64,000 nucleotides of DNA from DATARH01 sp035534535 (lineage in GTDB: Bacteria > Pseudomonadota > Alphaproteobacteria > ATCC43930 > CGMCC-115725): NCBI GenBank assembly GCA_035534535.1, contig DATLRS010000007.1, positions 26,396 through 90,395 of the forward strand. Reading direction: 5' to 3'. The notes under the pieces are model-generated. The model searched no databases and was not told where the DNA came from. It saw only the letters and a list, made by a program, of their open reading frames with translations. Of the stretch, positions 1 to 7,887 are shown one piece after another. A program made the translations under genes and the position numbers. The stretch's first letter is position 1, and each line of letters begins with the position of its first letter.

Positions 1-972
1 AAACGATTCGCTGTGCGAGATCGTGCGGCAGACCGCCTGGAAATGGTCGTTGGGCGGCAGCCGGACCTCGATCACCGCGGCGCCGAGTTTCGCCAGAACC
101 TGCGCCGCAACGTCGAGCGCCGCCCGCTGCTCGCTGCCGACGCCGGCATCATCGTTGAACGCGCGGGCATAGCCGATGCGCAGGCCGCCGATGCCCCGGC
201 GCAGCGCGGCGCGGTAATCGGGCACCGGCAGATCGGCCGAGCCGGGATCGCGCGGGTCGTAACCGGCCAGCGCCTGCAAGGCCAACGCCGCGTCCTCGAC
301 GGTCCAGGTCAGCGGGCCGCAGGTGTCGAGGCTGTAGCACAGCGGCACGACGCCGCGCCGGCTGACCCGCCCGTAGGTCGGCTTCAGCCCGACCGTGCCG
401 CAATAGGCCGCCGGCAGGCGGATCGAGCCGCCGGTGTCGGAACCCATCGCCAACGGCAGCACCCCGGCCGCCACCGCGGCAGCCGAGCCCGAGCTCGACC
501 CGCCGGTGAAATGCGCCGTGTTCCACGGGTTGCGGGCCGGCGGAAACGGGAGGTCGAAGGCCGGGCCGCCGGTGGCGAATTCATGCGTCGCGAGCTTGCC
601 GATCAACACCATGCCGGCGGCTTCGAGCCGCGCCGTGGTCGCCGCATCGGCCGCGGCGACATTGTCGAGCAACAGGCGCGAATGCGCCGTCGTGCGCAGC
701 CCGGCGGCGTCGTAGATGTCCTTCAGCCCATAGGGAATGCCGTGCAGCGGGCCGCGCCGCCGCCCGCCGGCGATCTCCGCCGCGGCCCGTCGCGCCGCTG
801 CGCGGGCCCGCTCGGCGGTGATCTCGATGAACGCGGCGAGCCGGTCGTTGAGCGCCGCTGCGCGGGCCAGCGCCGCCTCGGTCAGCGCCACCGGCGACAA
901 CTCGCCGGCGGCGATCCGATGGCTCGCCTCGGCGATGGTCGGCAGCGGCGCACCGGGATCGATTGCGCTCAT
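1..972 (-). CDS. amidase, AtzE-like (C-terminus off the left edge)
   Basis: Amidase-signature enzyme that hydrolyses a C–N amide bond using the Ser-cisSer-Lys triad. The first 324 codons are present and no stop occurs before the window edge; full-length members are about 450–470 residues. Visible motifs: HGIPYGLKD with Lys84, GGSSSGS at 157–163 with the cis-Ser, and MGSDTGGSIR with nucleophile Ser183. The start ATG overlaps the stop of the small upstream gene as ATGA, so the two are translationally coupled. A DUF4089/AtzG-type partner immediately upstream is typical of the AtzE (1-carboxybiuret hydrolase) branch rather than GatA. The real substrate is unknown; no biuret or cyanurate genes are in view. 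Confidence 0.9.
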   Translation of the reverse strand, partial: MSAIDPGAPLPTIAEASHRIAAGELSPVALTEAALARAAALNDRLAAFIEITAERARAAARRAAAEIAGGRRRGPLHGIPYGLKDIYDAAGLRTTAHSRLLLDNVAAADAATTARLEAAGMVLIGKLATHEFATGGPAFDLPFPPARNPWNTAHFTGGSSSGSAAAVAAGVLPLAMGSDTGGSIRLPAAYCGTVGLKPTYGRVSRRGVVPLCYSLDTCGPLTWTVEDAALALQALAGYDPRDPGSADLPVPDYRAALRRGIGGLRIGYARAFNDDAGVGSEQRAALDVAAQVLAKLGAAVIEVRLPPNDHFQAVCRTISHSESF

Positions 973-1163
973 GTCGGCCGCCGCGGCGCCAGATCGGGCA
1001 GCACGGCCGGCTCGTCGGCGTAGTTTAGCGGGTCGTCGAACACGCGCAGCAGCGCCTGCAGGCCCAGATACGCCTCGCGCATCGCCGCCCGGCGCTCGGG
1101 CGCGATCGCAAGGCCGGCGCGCCGCACCGCGGCGGCGAATTCATCCTCGGGCTCGGTCGGCAT
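969..1163 (-). CDS. AtzG-like small subunit (DUF4089)
   Basis: A 64-residue acidic/Ala-rich protein. Its size, the central motif around LGLQALLRVFDD and its position directly before an amidase match the DUF4089/AtzG family. In Pseudomonas, AtzG forms a heterotetramer with the AtzE amidase and stabilises it. The stop overlaps the amidase start by four bases (ATGA). The assignment rests on size, context and remembered family sequence rather than on catalytic residues, because the protein has none. Confidence 0.75.
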   Translation of the reverse strand: MPTEPEDEFAAAVRRAGLAIAPERRAAMREAYLGLQALLRVFDDPLNYADEPAVLPDLAPRRPT

Positions 1164-1340
1164 CGCGGTTCCCCTCGCCAGGTCGGGAGCCCGCGATCCT
1201 GCGCCAATCCGGGCGGCGGCTCAACCGGCCGCGCGTCGCCCGGCCCGAAATCGCTTGCCGGGACCGGGCGCAATCGCCGACCATCACGCGACGCGGGCCG
1301 CGGCCCCTTTCATCGCCCCTTTCAGCGCAAGGCATGCGAC

Positions 1341-2519
1341 ATGAGCGAACCCTATCTGAAAAGCGGCATCTTCCTGGCGCCGTTTCACAACCACGATGAA
1401 AACCCGACCCTGTCGATCGAGCGCGATCTCGAGCTCTTGGAGCATCTCGACCGGCTGAATTATCACGAGGCGTGGATCGGCGAGCATCATTCGGGCGGTT
1501 TCGAATTGATCGCCTGCCCGGAGATGTTCATCGCCGCGGCGGCGCAGCGCACCCGCCACATCCGCCTCGGCACCGGGGTCGTCTCGCTGCCCTACCACAA
1601 CCCGTTCATGGTGGCCGACCGGATGGTCCAGCTCGATCACATGACGCGCGGCCGGGCGATGTTCGGCGTCGGTCCCGGCGCCCTCGTCCACGACGCCTTG
1701 AAGATCGGCGTCGATCCCTTGAAGCAGCGCCAGATGATGAATGAGGCGTTTGACGTCATCGTGCCGCTGTTGCGCGGCGAGACGGTGAGCGCCAAGACCG
1801 ACTGGTTCGAACTGGTCGAGGCGCAATTGCAGTTGCGCTCCTATACCAGGCCGACCATGGAGCTGGCGGTCGCGGCGGCGCGCTCGCCGTCGGGCTCGCT
1901 GTTGTCCGGCAAATACGGCGTCGGCATGCTGTCGATCGGCGGCACCAGCGCGATGGCGATGGAGCGCCACACCGAGAACTGGGGCCTCTACGAGGCGACG
2001 GCGCGCGCCAACGGCCATGTCCCCGACCGCAAGAACTGGCGCGTCGTCGGCATGTTCCACATCGCCGAGACCCGCGAGGAGGCGCGCCGCAACGTGCGCT
2101 TCGGGGTGCAGTCTTTCGCCAATTATTTCCGCGATGTGGCGACCTTCCCGATCATCCCGGCCGATGTTGCCGACCCCTGCGAATGGCTGATCGAAACGGG
2201 CACCGCGTGCATCGGTACGCCCGACGACGCGATCGCCTATATCGAGCGGCTGATGGCCGGTTCCGGCGGTTTTGGGGTGATCTGCGAGCTGGCCCAGAAC
2301 TGGGCGGACTGGGATCAGACCAAGCGCCATTACGAGCTGATGGCGCGCTTTGTGCATCCGCATTTCCAGCAAAGCCGGGAACTATTGCGCGGCAGCTACG
2401 ATTTTGCGACCAGCCATCACGTCGATTTTACCGGCAAGGCGAGCGCGGCCATCCAGGCGGAGATCGACAAGCACACCGCCCGGCAGGCCGGTGAGGAGAA
2501 GAAGGCGGCAGCGGAATGA
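1341..2519 (+). CDS. LLM-class flavin-dependent oxidoreductase
   Basis: A 392-residue luciferase-like monooxygenase of the single-chain, reduced-FMN-using TIM-barrel type. The N-terminal WIGEHHSGG motif (around residues 45–53), the stretch around HIRLGTGVVSLPYHNPF, and DRMVQLDHMTRGR are hallmarks of the limonene-monooxygenase/alkanal-monooxygenase alpha branch. Such enzymes need a separate flavin reductase, and none is adjacent. The gene stands alone between the divergently oriented amidase pair and the AT-richer insert. The substrate cannot be read from the sequence. Confidence 0.88.
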   Translation: MSEPYLKSGIFLAPFHNHDENPTLSIERDLELLEHLDRLNYHEAWIGEHHSGGFELIACPEMFIAAAAQRTRHIRLGTGVVSLPYHNPFMVADRMVQLDHMTRGRAMFGVGPGALVHDALKIGVDPLKQRQMMNEAFDVIVPLLRGETVSAKTDWFELVEAQLQLRSYTRPTMELAVAAARSPSGSLLSGKYGVGMLSIGGTSAMAMERHTENWGLYEATARANGHVPDRKNWRVVGMFHIAETREEARRNVRFGVQSFANYFRDVATFPIIPADVADPCEWLIETGTACIGTPDDAIAYIERLMAGSGGFGVICELAQNWADWDQTKRHYELMARFVHPHFQQSRELLRGSYDFATSHHVDFTGKASAAIQAEIDKHTARQAGEEKKAAAE

Positions 2520-2563
2520 AACCGCAACCACCAGCCCGCGGGATCCGATCGAACCTGCCCAGA

Positions 2564-2593
2564 TTGACAGAAACATCGGAGATTGCTGATACC
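2564..2593 (+). promoter_or_regulatory. possible sigma-70-type promoter for the SLATT-like gene
   Basis: A perfect TTGACA (2564–2569) lies 18 bases before GATACC (2588–2593), about 100 bases ahead of the next start codon. The -10 match is poor, so this is only a candidate. Confidence 0.3.
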
Positions 2594-2695
2594 TAGTCCT
2601 AGGCTCGCATAGACCCCATTTGAGTCGTGATGGGGCGTTGACTACGATCTGCGCTCCACAGAAGGGGCGGGGGACGACATGCACGAGGTGTTGCC

Positions 2696-3382
2696 ATGGA
2701 AAGCCGCGAACGAGCGGGAGCGGCCCCCACCGCCACCGCCGCCGCCACGACCAACGCCATCCCCGCAGCGGCCTCCGGAACCGCGGGTGCCGCCGCGCGA
2801 GATACCTCGCCAGCTACCGAGCCGCAGTCCGGGACGGGAGATACATCCGGATCCATGGCCGAAACGGTAGACGGCATCACGATAAGCTGTCTTACAAACG
2901 CTCACTATCACTCCGGTCGCGAGGCATTCCTCGACAATGTGCACCGTTGGTTTATGTTCGGGGTAATCGCCCTCGGAGCTGCTGCGCTAATTGATATCTT
3001 CCCGGCATCGCAGCGTGACTGGGTAAAGGGTCTCTGCACCGCCGGGGCTGCTATACTGGGTGCGCTTGACCTAACCTTTGACCTTTCGAATCGCGCGCGC
3101 TCACACTCGATGATGAGGCGACGCTATTTTGAGCTGCTCGCTGACGTGCGAGAGGGGAAGAAAACGCCCGGCCAAGCTCGCGTAGATTTGGAAAGGCTCA
3201 GCGGTGACGAGGAACCGCCTTATCGAGTACTCTTGCTTTCCAGCTGGAATCAAGCACAACGAAGTGTATATGGAAATAAGGCACTCAATTTTGCGATCAC
3301 CAAAACGGGTATGCTTTTCAAGAATTTTTTTCGCCGGCCGGGCGCGTCCTATCCAGTAACAGAAATAAATTCGGAGGCGTAG
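2696..3382 (+). CDS. orphan two-transmembrane protein, SLATT-like
   Basis: Up to 228 residues. After a low-complexity Ala/Thr/Gly/Pro N-terminus come a HYHSGREAFLDNVHRW helix, TM1 (WFMFGVIALGAAALIDIF), a short loop, and TM2 (GLCTAGAAILGALDLTF). A basic/aromatic cytosolic helical part follows, with RRRYFELLADV and the late motif DEEPPYRVL. This layout resembles the SLATT (SMODS/SLOG-associated two-TM effector) families, which are proposed pore-forming effectors in nucleotide-signalled conflict systems. No CD-NTase, SLOG or toxin partner is adjacent. The first ATG has GAGGTG upstream, but an in-frame ATG at 2855 preceded by GGGAG would remove the low-complexity part. Base composition is clearly AT-richer than the neighbours, suggesting acquisition. 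Function is not established. Confidence 0.6.
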   Translation: MESRERAGAAPTATAAATTNAIPAAASGTAGAAARDTSPATEPQSGTGDTSGSMAETVDGITISCLTNAHYHSGREAFLDNVHRWFMFGVIALGAAALIDIFPASQRDWVKGLCTAGAAILGALDLTFDLSNRARSHSMMRRRYFELLADVREGKKTPGQARVDLERLSGDEEPPYRVLLLSSWNQAQRSVYGNKALNFAITKTGMLFKNFFRRPGASYPVTEINSEA

Positions 3383-3405
3383 TTTTTGCGCCGTGGGTGA
3401 AGTAG

Positions 3406-3678
3406 ATGACAGCACAGAACCGGTTTTTCGACGATGTCGCACGGGTCGCAGCCGGGGCGGCAGGAGCGATCTCCGGGGTGCGGGACGAGCTCGGGATGCG
3501 CCTGCGCGACCAGCTCGAACGGGTGCTGGCGGGGATGGACTTGGTCAGCCGCGAGGAGTTCGAGGCGGTCAAGGCGATGGCGGCCAAGGCGCGCGAGGAG
3601 CAGGAATTGCTGCTGGCCCGGGTCGAGGCCCTGGAGGCGCGGCTGGCGACGCCGGAGGAAAATCCCTCAATCCCCTGA
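3406..3678 (+). CDS. ubiK: accessory factor UbiK family protein (BMFP domain)
   Basis: A 90-residue protein with an amphipathic N-terminal half (QNRFFDDVARVAAGAAG) and a C-terminal coiled coil (SREEFEAVKAMAAKAREEQE followed by LARVEALEARL). This is the usual BMFP/YqiC architecture. In Enterobacteria UbiK scaffolds the aerobic ubiquinone biosynthesis complex through UbiJ and also fuses membranes in vitro; the alphaproteobacterial role is inferred from homology. It precedes the YbjN-like gene and proC, a common alphaproteobacterial neighbourhood. Confidence 0.85.
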   Translation: MTAQNRFFDDVARVAAGAAGAISGVRDELGMRLRDQLERVLAGMDLVSREEFEAVKAMAAKAREEQELLLARVEALEARLATPEENPSIP

Positions 3679-3856
3679 GCCAGACGCGGGTCTTAACGCT
3701 AAATCTAGTCTTGCCATGGCTGCCCGCCTTTGGCAGCGTAGGATTGCTCAAAAATTTGGCGTCGCCCGCGAACCGATCCGGAAGGAGTTTGCCGCTGGAT
3801 TATCGAAGCACACCGACCCGCTTAACGTTTCGTCGAGTCGCCTCCAGGAGGGCCCG

Positions 3857-4363
3857 ATGACCTCTGTTTCCATGGTTGAAGTTCATTCTCCTACCGGCAA
3901 TCCGATCGACCTCGTCGAAGAAATCGTCGTCGCCAATGACTGGGCGCACGACCGTGCCAGCGAGGAGGAAATGATCATCGAGATCGGCGGTCGCTGGTGC
4001 GATTACCGACTGTATTTTCTGTGGCAGGAGGAGCTGAGCGCCCTGCATTTTTCCTGCGGGTTCGACATGAAGGTGCCAAGGCGCCGGCGTGGGCCGCTCT
4101 ATGAACTGCTGGCGCTGGCCAATGAGCGGCTTTGGCTCGGGCATTTCGATCTGGCCGCGGGCGACACCTCGCCGGCGTTCCGCTACGCCGTGCTGCTGCG
4201 CGGCACCGGCACGGCGAGTTCGGAGCAGGTCGAGGATCTCGTCGATATCGCGGTGGCGGAATGCGAACGGTTTTATCCGGCTTTCCAGCTGGTGATCTGG
4301 GGCGGCAAGTCGCCCGAGGAAGCGATGGCGACGGCGATGATCGAGCCGATCGGCGAGGCCTGA
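3857..4363 (+). CDS. YbjN domain-containing protein
   Basis: 168 residues. I start it at 3857 because AGGAG sits six bases upstream and the open frame before it shows no coding character. The body (NDWAHDRASEEEMIIEIGG, DYRLYFLWQEELSALHFSC, VIWGGKSPEEAM) matches YbjN proteins, a type III secretion-chaperone-like fold. In E. coli YbjN is linked to stress and motility phenotypes, but its molecular role is unclear. It lies between ubiK and proC on the same strand, 25 bases before proC, so probably in one transcript with it. Confidence 0.85.
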   Translation: MTSVSMVEVHSPTGNPIDLVEEIVVANDWAHDRASEEEMIIEIGGRWCDYRLYFLWQEELSALHFSCGFDMKVPRRRRGPLYELLALANERLWLGHFDLAAGDTSPAFRYAVLLRGTGTASSEQVEDLVDIAVAECERFYPAFQLVIWGGKSPEEAMATAMIEPIGEA

Positions 4364-4388
4364 GGGGCGGCCGGAAGGACGCGCCGCG

Positions 4389-5234
4389 ATGAGCGCGACA
4401 GCCGCGCGGGCGCCGGCGAAAGCCGGTACGCTCGTCCTCGCCGGGTGCGGCCAGATGGGGTCGGCGATGCTGCGCGGCTGGCTGGCGCGCGGCGCGGCCG
4501 GAGGGTATCTGGTGGTCGAGCCGGCGCGGGCGGATCTAGCGGCGGATCTAGCGGACCATGTCGATGTCAGCTGGTTCGACCGGCCTGACGATCTGCCGGC
4601 CAATTTCGTGCCCGATGCGGTGGTCTTTGCCGTCAAGCCGCAGGTCATGGATGCGGTTTTGCCGCCCTATCGCCGCTTTGCCGGGCCGGCGACGCTGTTT
4701 GTGTCGATCGCCGCCGGCAAGACGATCGGCAGCATCGCCCGGCATCTCGGCGAGGACGCGGCGATCGTCCGCTGCATGCCCAATACCCCGGCCGCGATCG
4801 GGCGGGCCATCACCGTCGCCTGTCCCAACCAGCGGGTCGGGGCGGCGCAGCGCGCGCTGTGCGAGGCGCTGCTCGCCGCGATCGGCGACAGCACCTGGGT
4901 CGAGGACGAAGCGTTGATGGACGCGGTAACGGCGGTGTCGGGCAGCGGCCCGGCCTATGTTTTCCTGCTGATCGAGGCGCTGGCCGAGGCCGGGGTGCGG
5001 GCCGGGCTGCCCGCCGATCTGGCGCTGAACCTCGCCCGCGCCACCGTTGCCGGCGCCGGCGAATTGGCGCGACAGTCGCCGGAAATGCCGTCTCGCCTGC
5101 GCGAGAACGTCACCAGCCCGGGCGGCACGACGCGCGCCGCGCTCGACATCCTGATGGGCGAACACGGCCTGCCGGAACTGCTCGATCGCGCCGTCGCCGC
5201 GGCGACCGCACGGTCGCGCGAATTGGCCAGCTGA
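4389..5234 (+). CDS. proC: pyrroline-5-carboxylate reductase
   Basis: A 281-residue enzyme catalysing NAD(P)H-dependent reduction of 1-pyrroline-5-carboxylate to L-proline, the last step of proline synthesis, in the cytosol. It has an N-terminal Rossmann motif (LAGCGQMGSAMLRGW), then VFAVKPQVM, the conserved MPNTPAAIG, and the C-terminal signature from AVSGSGPAYVF through ENVTSPGGTT. Length is typical. The TetR gene follows 12 bases downstream, suggesting co-transcription. Confidence 0.96.
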   Translation: MSATAARAPAKAGTLVLAGCGQMGSAMLRGWLARGAAGGYLVVEPARADLAADLADHVDVSWFDRPDDLPANFVPDAVVFAVKPQVMDAVLPPYRRFAGPATLFVSIAAGKTIGSIARHLGEDAAIVRCMPNTPAAIGRAITVACPNQRVGAAQRALCEALLAAIGDSTWVEDEALMDAVTAVSGSGPAYVFLLIEALAEAGVRAGLPADLALNLARATVAGAGELARQSPEMPSRLRENVTSPGGTTRAALDILMGEHGLPELLDRAVAAATARSRELAS

Positions 5235-5246
5235 GGGCGACGGGCG

Positions 5247-5888
5247 ATGGCAAGGAGCCGCTCGTCGCGCGTCTCGGGTGGTGCGGCGTCCCCGCCCGCG
5301 AGCGAGCGCGATCGCCTCGTTGACGCGACGCTGCGGCTGATCGCGCAGGAAGGGTGGCGGCGGCTCTCGATGGCGGCGATTGCTGCCGAGGCCGACCTGC
5401 CGATCCTCAGTCTTTACCGCGAGTTCCGCGCCAAGCCGGCCATCCTGGCGGCGTTCTACCGGCGGATTGACGAGGCGGTCCTGGCCGCTCCGGTCGAGGC
5501 GGAGGCCGGCGAGCGGCCGCGCGATCGGGTCTTCGACCTGTTGATGCGTCGATTTGACGCGCTTCGACCCTACCGAGCGGCGCTCGAGGTGCTCGCCCGC
5601 GAATTGCCGAGCGATCCACTCAGCGCCTTGGCCCTCGGCACCCGGTTGTTGTGCTCGATCGGCTGGATGCTCGACACCGCCGGCATCGCCACCCAGGGCC
5701 TCGGCGGCGTGCTGGCGGTCAAGCTGACCGCCGGCATCTATCTGGCGACGGTGCGCGTCTGGCTGCGCGACGAGACGCCCGATCTCGCGCCGACCATGGC
5801 GGCGCTCGACCGCCGGCTGCGCTCCGTCGAGCGTTGGTTCCGGCCGGCGCGCCGGCCGCGGCAGGGCGAGACCGCAGCCCCCGCCTGA
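5247..5888 (+). CDS. TetR/AcrR family regulator
   Basis: 213 residues with an N-terminal helix-turn-helix (residues about 25–70: LVDATLRLIAQEGWRRLSMA, then EADLPILSLYREFRAKPAIL) and an all-helical ligand/dimer domain. It lies between proC and the phasin gene. Its target is unknown; candidates are its own transcript or the phasin promoter directly downstream, although the palindromes there look more like PhaR sites than TetR sites. Confidence 0.85.
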   Translation: MARSRSSRVSGGAASPPASERDRLVDATLRLIAQEGWRRLSMAAIAAEADLPILSLYREFRAKPAILAAFYRRIDEAVLAAPVEAEAGERPRDRVFDLLMRRFDALRPYRAALEVLARELPSDPLSALALGTRLLCSIGWMLDTAGIATQGLGGVLAVKLTAGIYLATVRVWLRDETPDLAPTMAALDRRLRSVERWFRPARRPRQGETAAPA

Positions 5889-5895
5889 CGGGCAA

Positions 5896-5911
5896 TTTGC
5901 TGCACTGCAAA
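5896..5911. promoter_or_regulatory. TGCA-rich inverted repeat upstream of the phasin promoter
   Basis: TTTGC and GCAAA arms separated by six bases (TGCACT) form a 16-bp near-palindrome just upstream of the -35 box of the phasin promoter. TGC/GCA-rich repeats at phasin genes are the known binding sites of PhaR, the polyhydroxybutyrate-sensing repressor characterised in Paracoccus. Assignment to PhaR is inference. Confidence 0.5.
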
Positions 5912-5917
5912 ATTCTC

Positions 5918-5946
5918 TTGACGCGACCCTAGATCACCGCGATATA
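5918..5946 (+). promoter_or_regulatory. phasin promoter (-35/-10)
   Basis: TTGACG (5918–5923), a 17-base spacer, and GATATA (5941–5946) give a good housekeeping-type promoter about 50 bases before the phasin start. It lies between two TGCA-rich palindromes. Confidence 0.6.
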
Positions 5947-5951
5947 GGGCG

Positions 5952-5966
5952 TTGTGCAATGCACAA
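5952..5966. promoter_or_regulatory. perfect palindrome TTGTGCA-A-TGCACAA near the phasin transcription start
   Basis: Seven-base perfect arms around a single A, starting five bases after the -10 box. This is a position where a bound repressor would block initiation. Together with the upstream repeat it suggests a two-site operator, possibly for PhaR. Confidence 0.55.
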
Positions 5967-5999
5967 ATCCCCAGGCCTCTAACTCCGGGAACCCGATAA

Positions 6000-6437
6000 A
6001 TGGCTGATGCTCGTCCGAACCCGTTCGATTTTGACGTGACCAAGATGTTTGCCGATTTCCGGTTCCGCCCCTTCGATGTCGAGGCGGTGTGGGCGGCGCA
6101 GCGCCGCAACCTCGAGGCGCTGAGCCAAGCCAACCAGGCTGCCGTCGAAGGCGTGCAGGCCGTGGCACGCTATCAGATCGAACTGACGCGCGAGACCTTC
6201 GAGGGCCTCTCGGTGCTGATGCGCGAGTTGGCGCAGCCGGCCTCGACCGAGGACCGCCTCGCCAAGAACACCGAATACATGAAGAAGATGATCGAAAAGG
6301 GCGTCAATGGCGGCCGTGAGATCGCGACGATCGCGACCAAGGCCGGCAGCACGGCCACCGCGATCCTGCACAAGCGCGCCACCGAAGGGCTCGACGAGAT
6401 CCGCGCCATCGCCGCCCAGCAGACGACGCCCTCCTGA
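6000..6437 (+). CDS. phasin family protein
   Basis: 145 residues with no Cys, no signal peptide and long amphipathic helices. The segments NPFDFDVTKMFADFRF, WAAQRRNLEALSQANQAA and KNTEYMKKMIEKG with a C-terminal Ala/Thr-rich tail match phasin_2-type proteins that coat polyhydroxyalkanoate granules and control their number and size. The gene is monocistronic with its own promoter and TGCA-rich palindromes, and it ends in front of a convergent two-component system. Strong indirect evidence that the host makes PHB, although no synthase is in the window. Confidence 0.9.
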   Translation: MADARPNPFDFDVTKMFADFRFRPFDVEAVWAAQRRNLEALSQANQAAVEGVQAVARYQIELTRETFEGLSVLMRELAQPASTEDRLAKNTEYMKKMIEKGVNGGREIATIATKAGSTATAILHKRATEGLDEIRAIAAQQTTPS

Positions 6438-6478
6438 CACGTCGCTGATCAGGCCGATCAGGCCGCTCAGATCGATCC

Positions 6479-6510
6479 GTCATTCCCGCGCAAGCGGGGG
6501 TGAGGGCCCC
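6479..6510. repeat. REP-like inverted repeat / bidirectional terminator candidate
   Basis: GTCATTCCCGC followed by GCAA and GCGGG forms a short hairpin in the gap between the convergent phasin and histidine kinase genes. The GTCATTCC lead resembles the other REP-like elements in this window (16111, 52862). Confidence 0.5.
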
Positions 6511-6518
6511 AGTCTGCG

Positions 6519-7868
6519 TCAGCGTGGCAGGTGGACGCGGGCGCGCAGGCCGCCATGGGGCGAGGCTTCGAGCCGCACGTCGCCGCCATGGCTGCGCGCC
6601 ACATCGCGCGCGATCGTCAGCCCGAGACCGATGCCGCCGGTGGACGGGTTGCGCGACGCGTCGAGCCGGATGAACGGCTGGAAGACCCGGTCGCGCTCGG
6701 CCGCCGGGATGCCCGGCCCGTCATCGTCGATCAGGATGTCGACGCCGTCCTCGACCGGCACGCTCGACAGCCAGACATGCTGGCCGTAGAGCCGGGCATT
6801 GGCAATCAGGTTGGCGAGGCAGCGGCGCAGCGCATGCGGCCTGACCGGCAAAACCAGTCTGCCCGGCTGGTCGACCGCCAGCGACGTCCCTTCGCGGCGC
6901 GCCGCCGCCGCCAGATCCTCCAGCATCGGCGTGATGTCGGTATCGACCGGGCTCTCGGTCCCTGCGCCGCGCGCGAAATCGAGGTAGAGGTTGACCAGCC
7001 GCTCCATGTCGATGACGTCGGATTTCAGTTCGGCGACGACCGGATCGCCATCCATCAATTCGAGCGCCAGCTTCATGCGGGTCAACGGCGTGCGCAGATC
7101 ATGCGATACCCCGGCCAGCATCTCGGTGCGCTGACGGATCTGCCGCTGAATGCGGTCGCGCATGCTGATGAAGGCGGCCGCCGCCTGGCGCACTTCGAGC
7201 GCTCCCTCGATCTTGGAGAAGGCGACCGCCCGGCCCTTCCCGAAACCCTCGGCCGCGGCCGCGAGGCGGCGCAGCGACTTGACCTGATTGCGCAGGAACA
7301 GCGCCGCGACGCACAACAGGACCAGCGACGAGCCGACCATCCACATGATAAAAATGTAAGTTGTCGGCGTATACAGCCGGCTGAGCGGCACATCGACGGT
7401 CAGCACGCCCTCGGGGACCTGCACCGCGATCAGCACGCGGTGGCTGTGACTGATCGCGTCGATCGTGAACGGCCGCCGCACCCGGTCGATCATCTCGCGG
7501 CGCAGCTTGGCCTGCAGCATCGTGCCGCTCGGCGGTCCGGGCGGCGCCAGCACCGCAGCGCGGCGCAGACCGAAAGTGAGTTCGCTGACCGCGCCGACAC
7601 GATCGAACAGGTGCCGCCGCCCGGCCGCCGACGGGGTAAGTTTCATCGCATCGATGACCATCGCGACGTCGCCGGCGACATCGGCGGAAAACCGGTACGA
7701 CACGGCCTCCCAATGGCGATCGTAAAAGATCCAGGTCGAGATGATTTGCAACAGGACGAGCGGCATCACGATCAGCAGCAGCGAGCGGCCGAACATCGAC
7801 TGCGGCAGCAGCCGCTTGATCCAGCCGCGCTGGCGAATGTCGAGAGCGTCCGGCGCGACGTCCGGCAT
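6519..7868 (-). CDS. sensor histidine kinase, EnvZ-like
   Basis: About 449 residues from the ATG at 7868, preceded by GAGGTGA; an in-frame ATG at 7907 has no ribosome-binding site and would overlap the regulator gene. The protein has TM1 (SLLLIVMPLVLLQIISTWIF), a periplasmic domain, TM2 (FIMWMVGSSLVLLCVAALFL), HAMP, HisKA with phospho-acceptor His in GVSHDLRTPLTRMK, and an HATPase domain with DDDGPGIP and GGIGLGLTI. It lies 19 bases after the OmpR-type gene. Probably osmolarity, envelope or outer-membrane regulation by analogy; the stimulus is unknown. Confidence 0.93.
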   Translation of the reverse strand: MPDVAPDALDIRQRGWIKRLLPQSMFGRSLLLIVMPLVLLQIISTWIFYDRHWEAVSYRFSADVAGDVAMVIDAMKLTPSAAGRRHLFDRVGAVSELTFGLRRAAVLAPPGPPSGTMLQAKLRREMIDRVRRPFTIDAISHSHRVLIAVQVPEGVLTVDVPLSRLYTPTTYIFIMWMVGSSLVLLCVAALFLRNQVKSLRRLAAAAEGFGKGRAVAFSKIEGALEVRQAAAAFISMRDRIQRQIRQRTEMLAGVSHDLRTPLTRMKLALELMDGDPVVAELKSDVIDMERLVNLYLDFARGAGTESPVDTDITPMLEDLAAAARREGTSLAVDQPGRLVLPVRPHALRRCLANLIANARLYGQHVWLSSVPVEDGVDILIDDDGPGIPAAERDRVFQPFIRLDASRNPSTGGIGLGLTIARDVARSHGGDVRLEASPHGGLRARVHLPR

Positions 7869-7887
7869 CGCCGTCACCTCGCCACCC

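Noticed and set aside
2520..3405. Prophage or genomic island hypothesis for the SLATT-like region
   Set aside because: Only one gene is involved and there is no integrase, phage gene, direct repeat or tRNA target beside it. Only the composition and possible acquisition of the single gene are supported.
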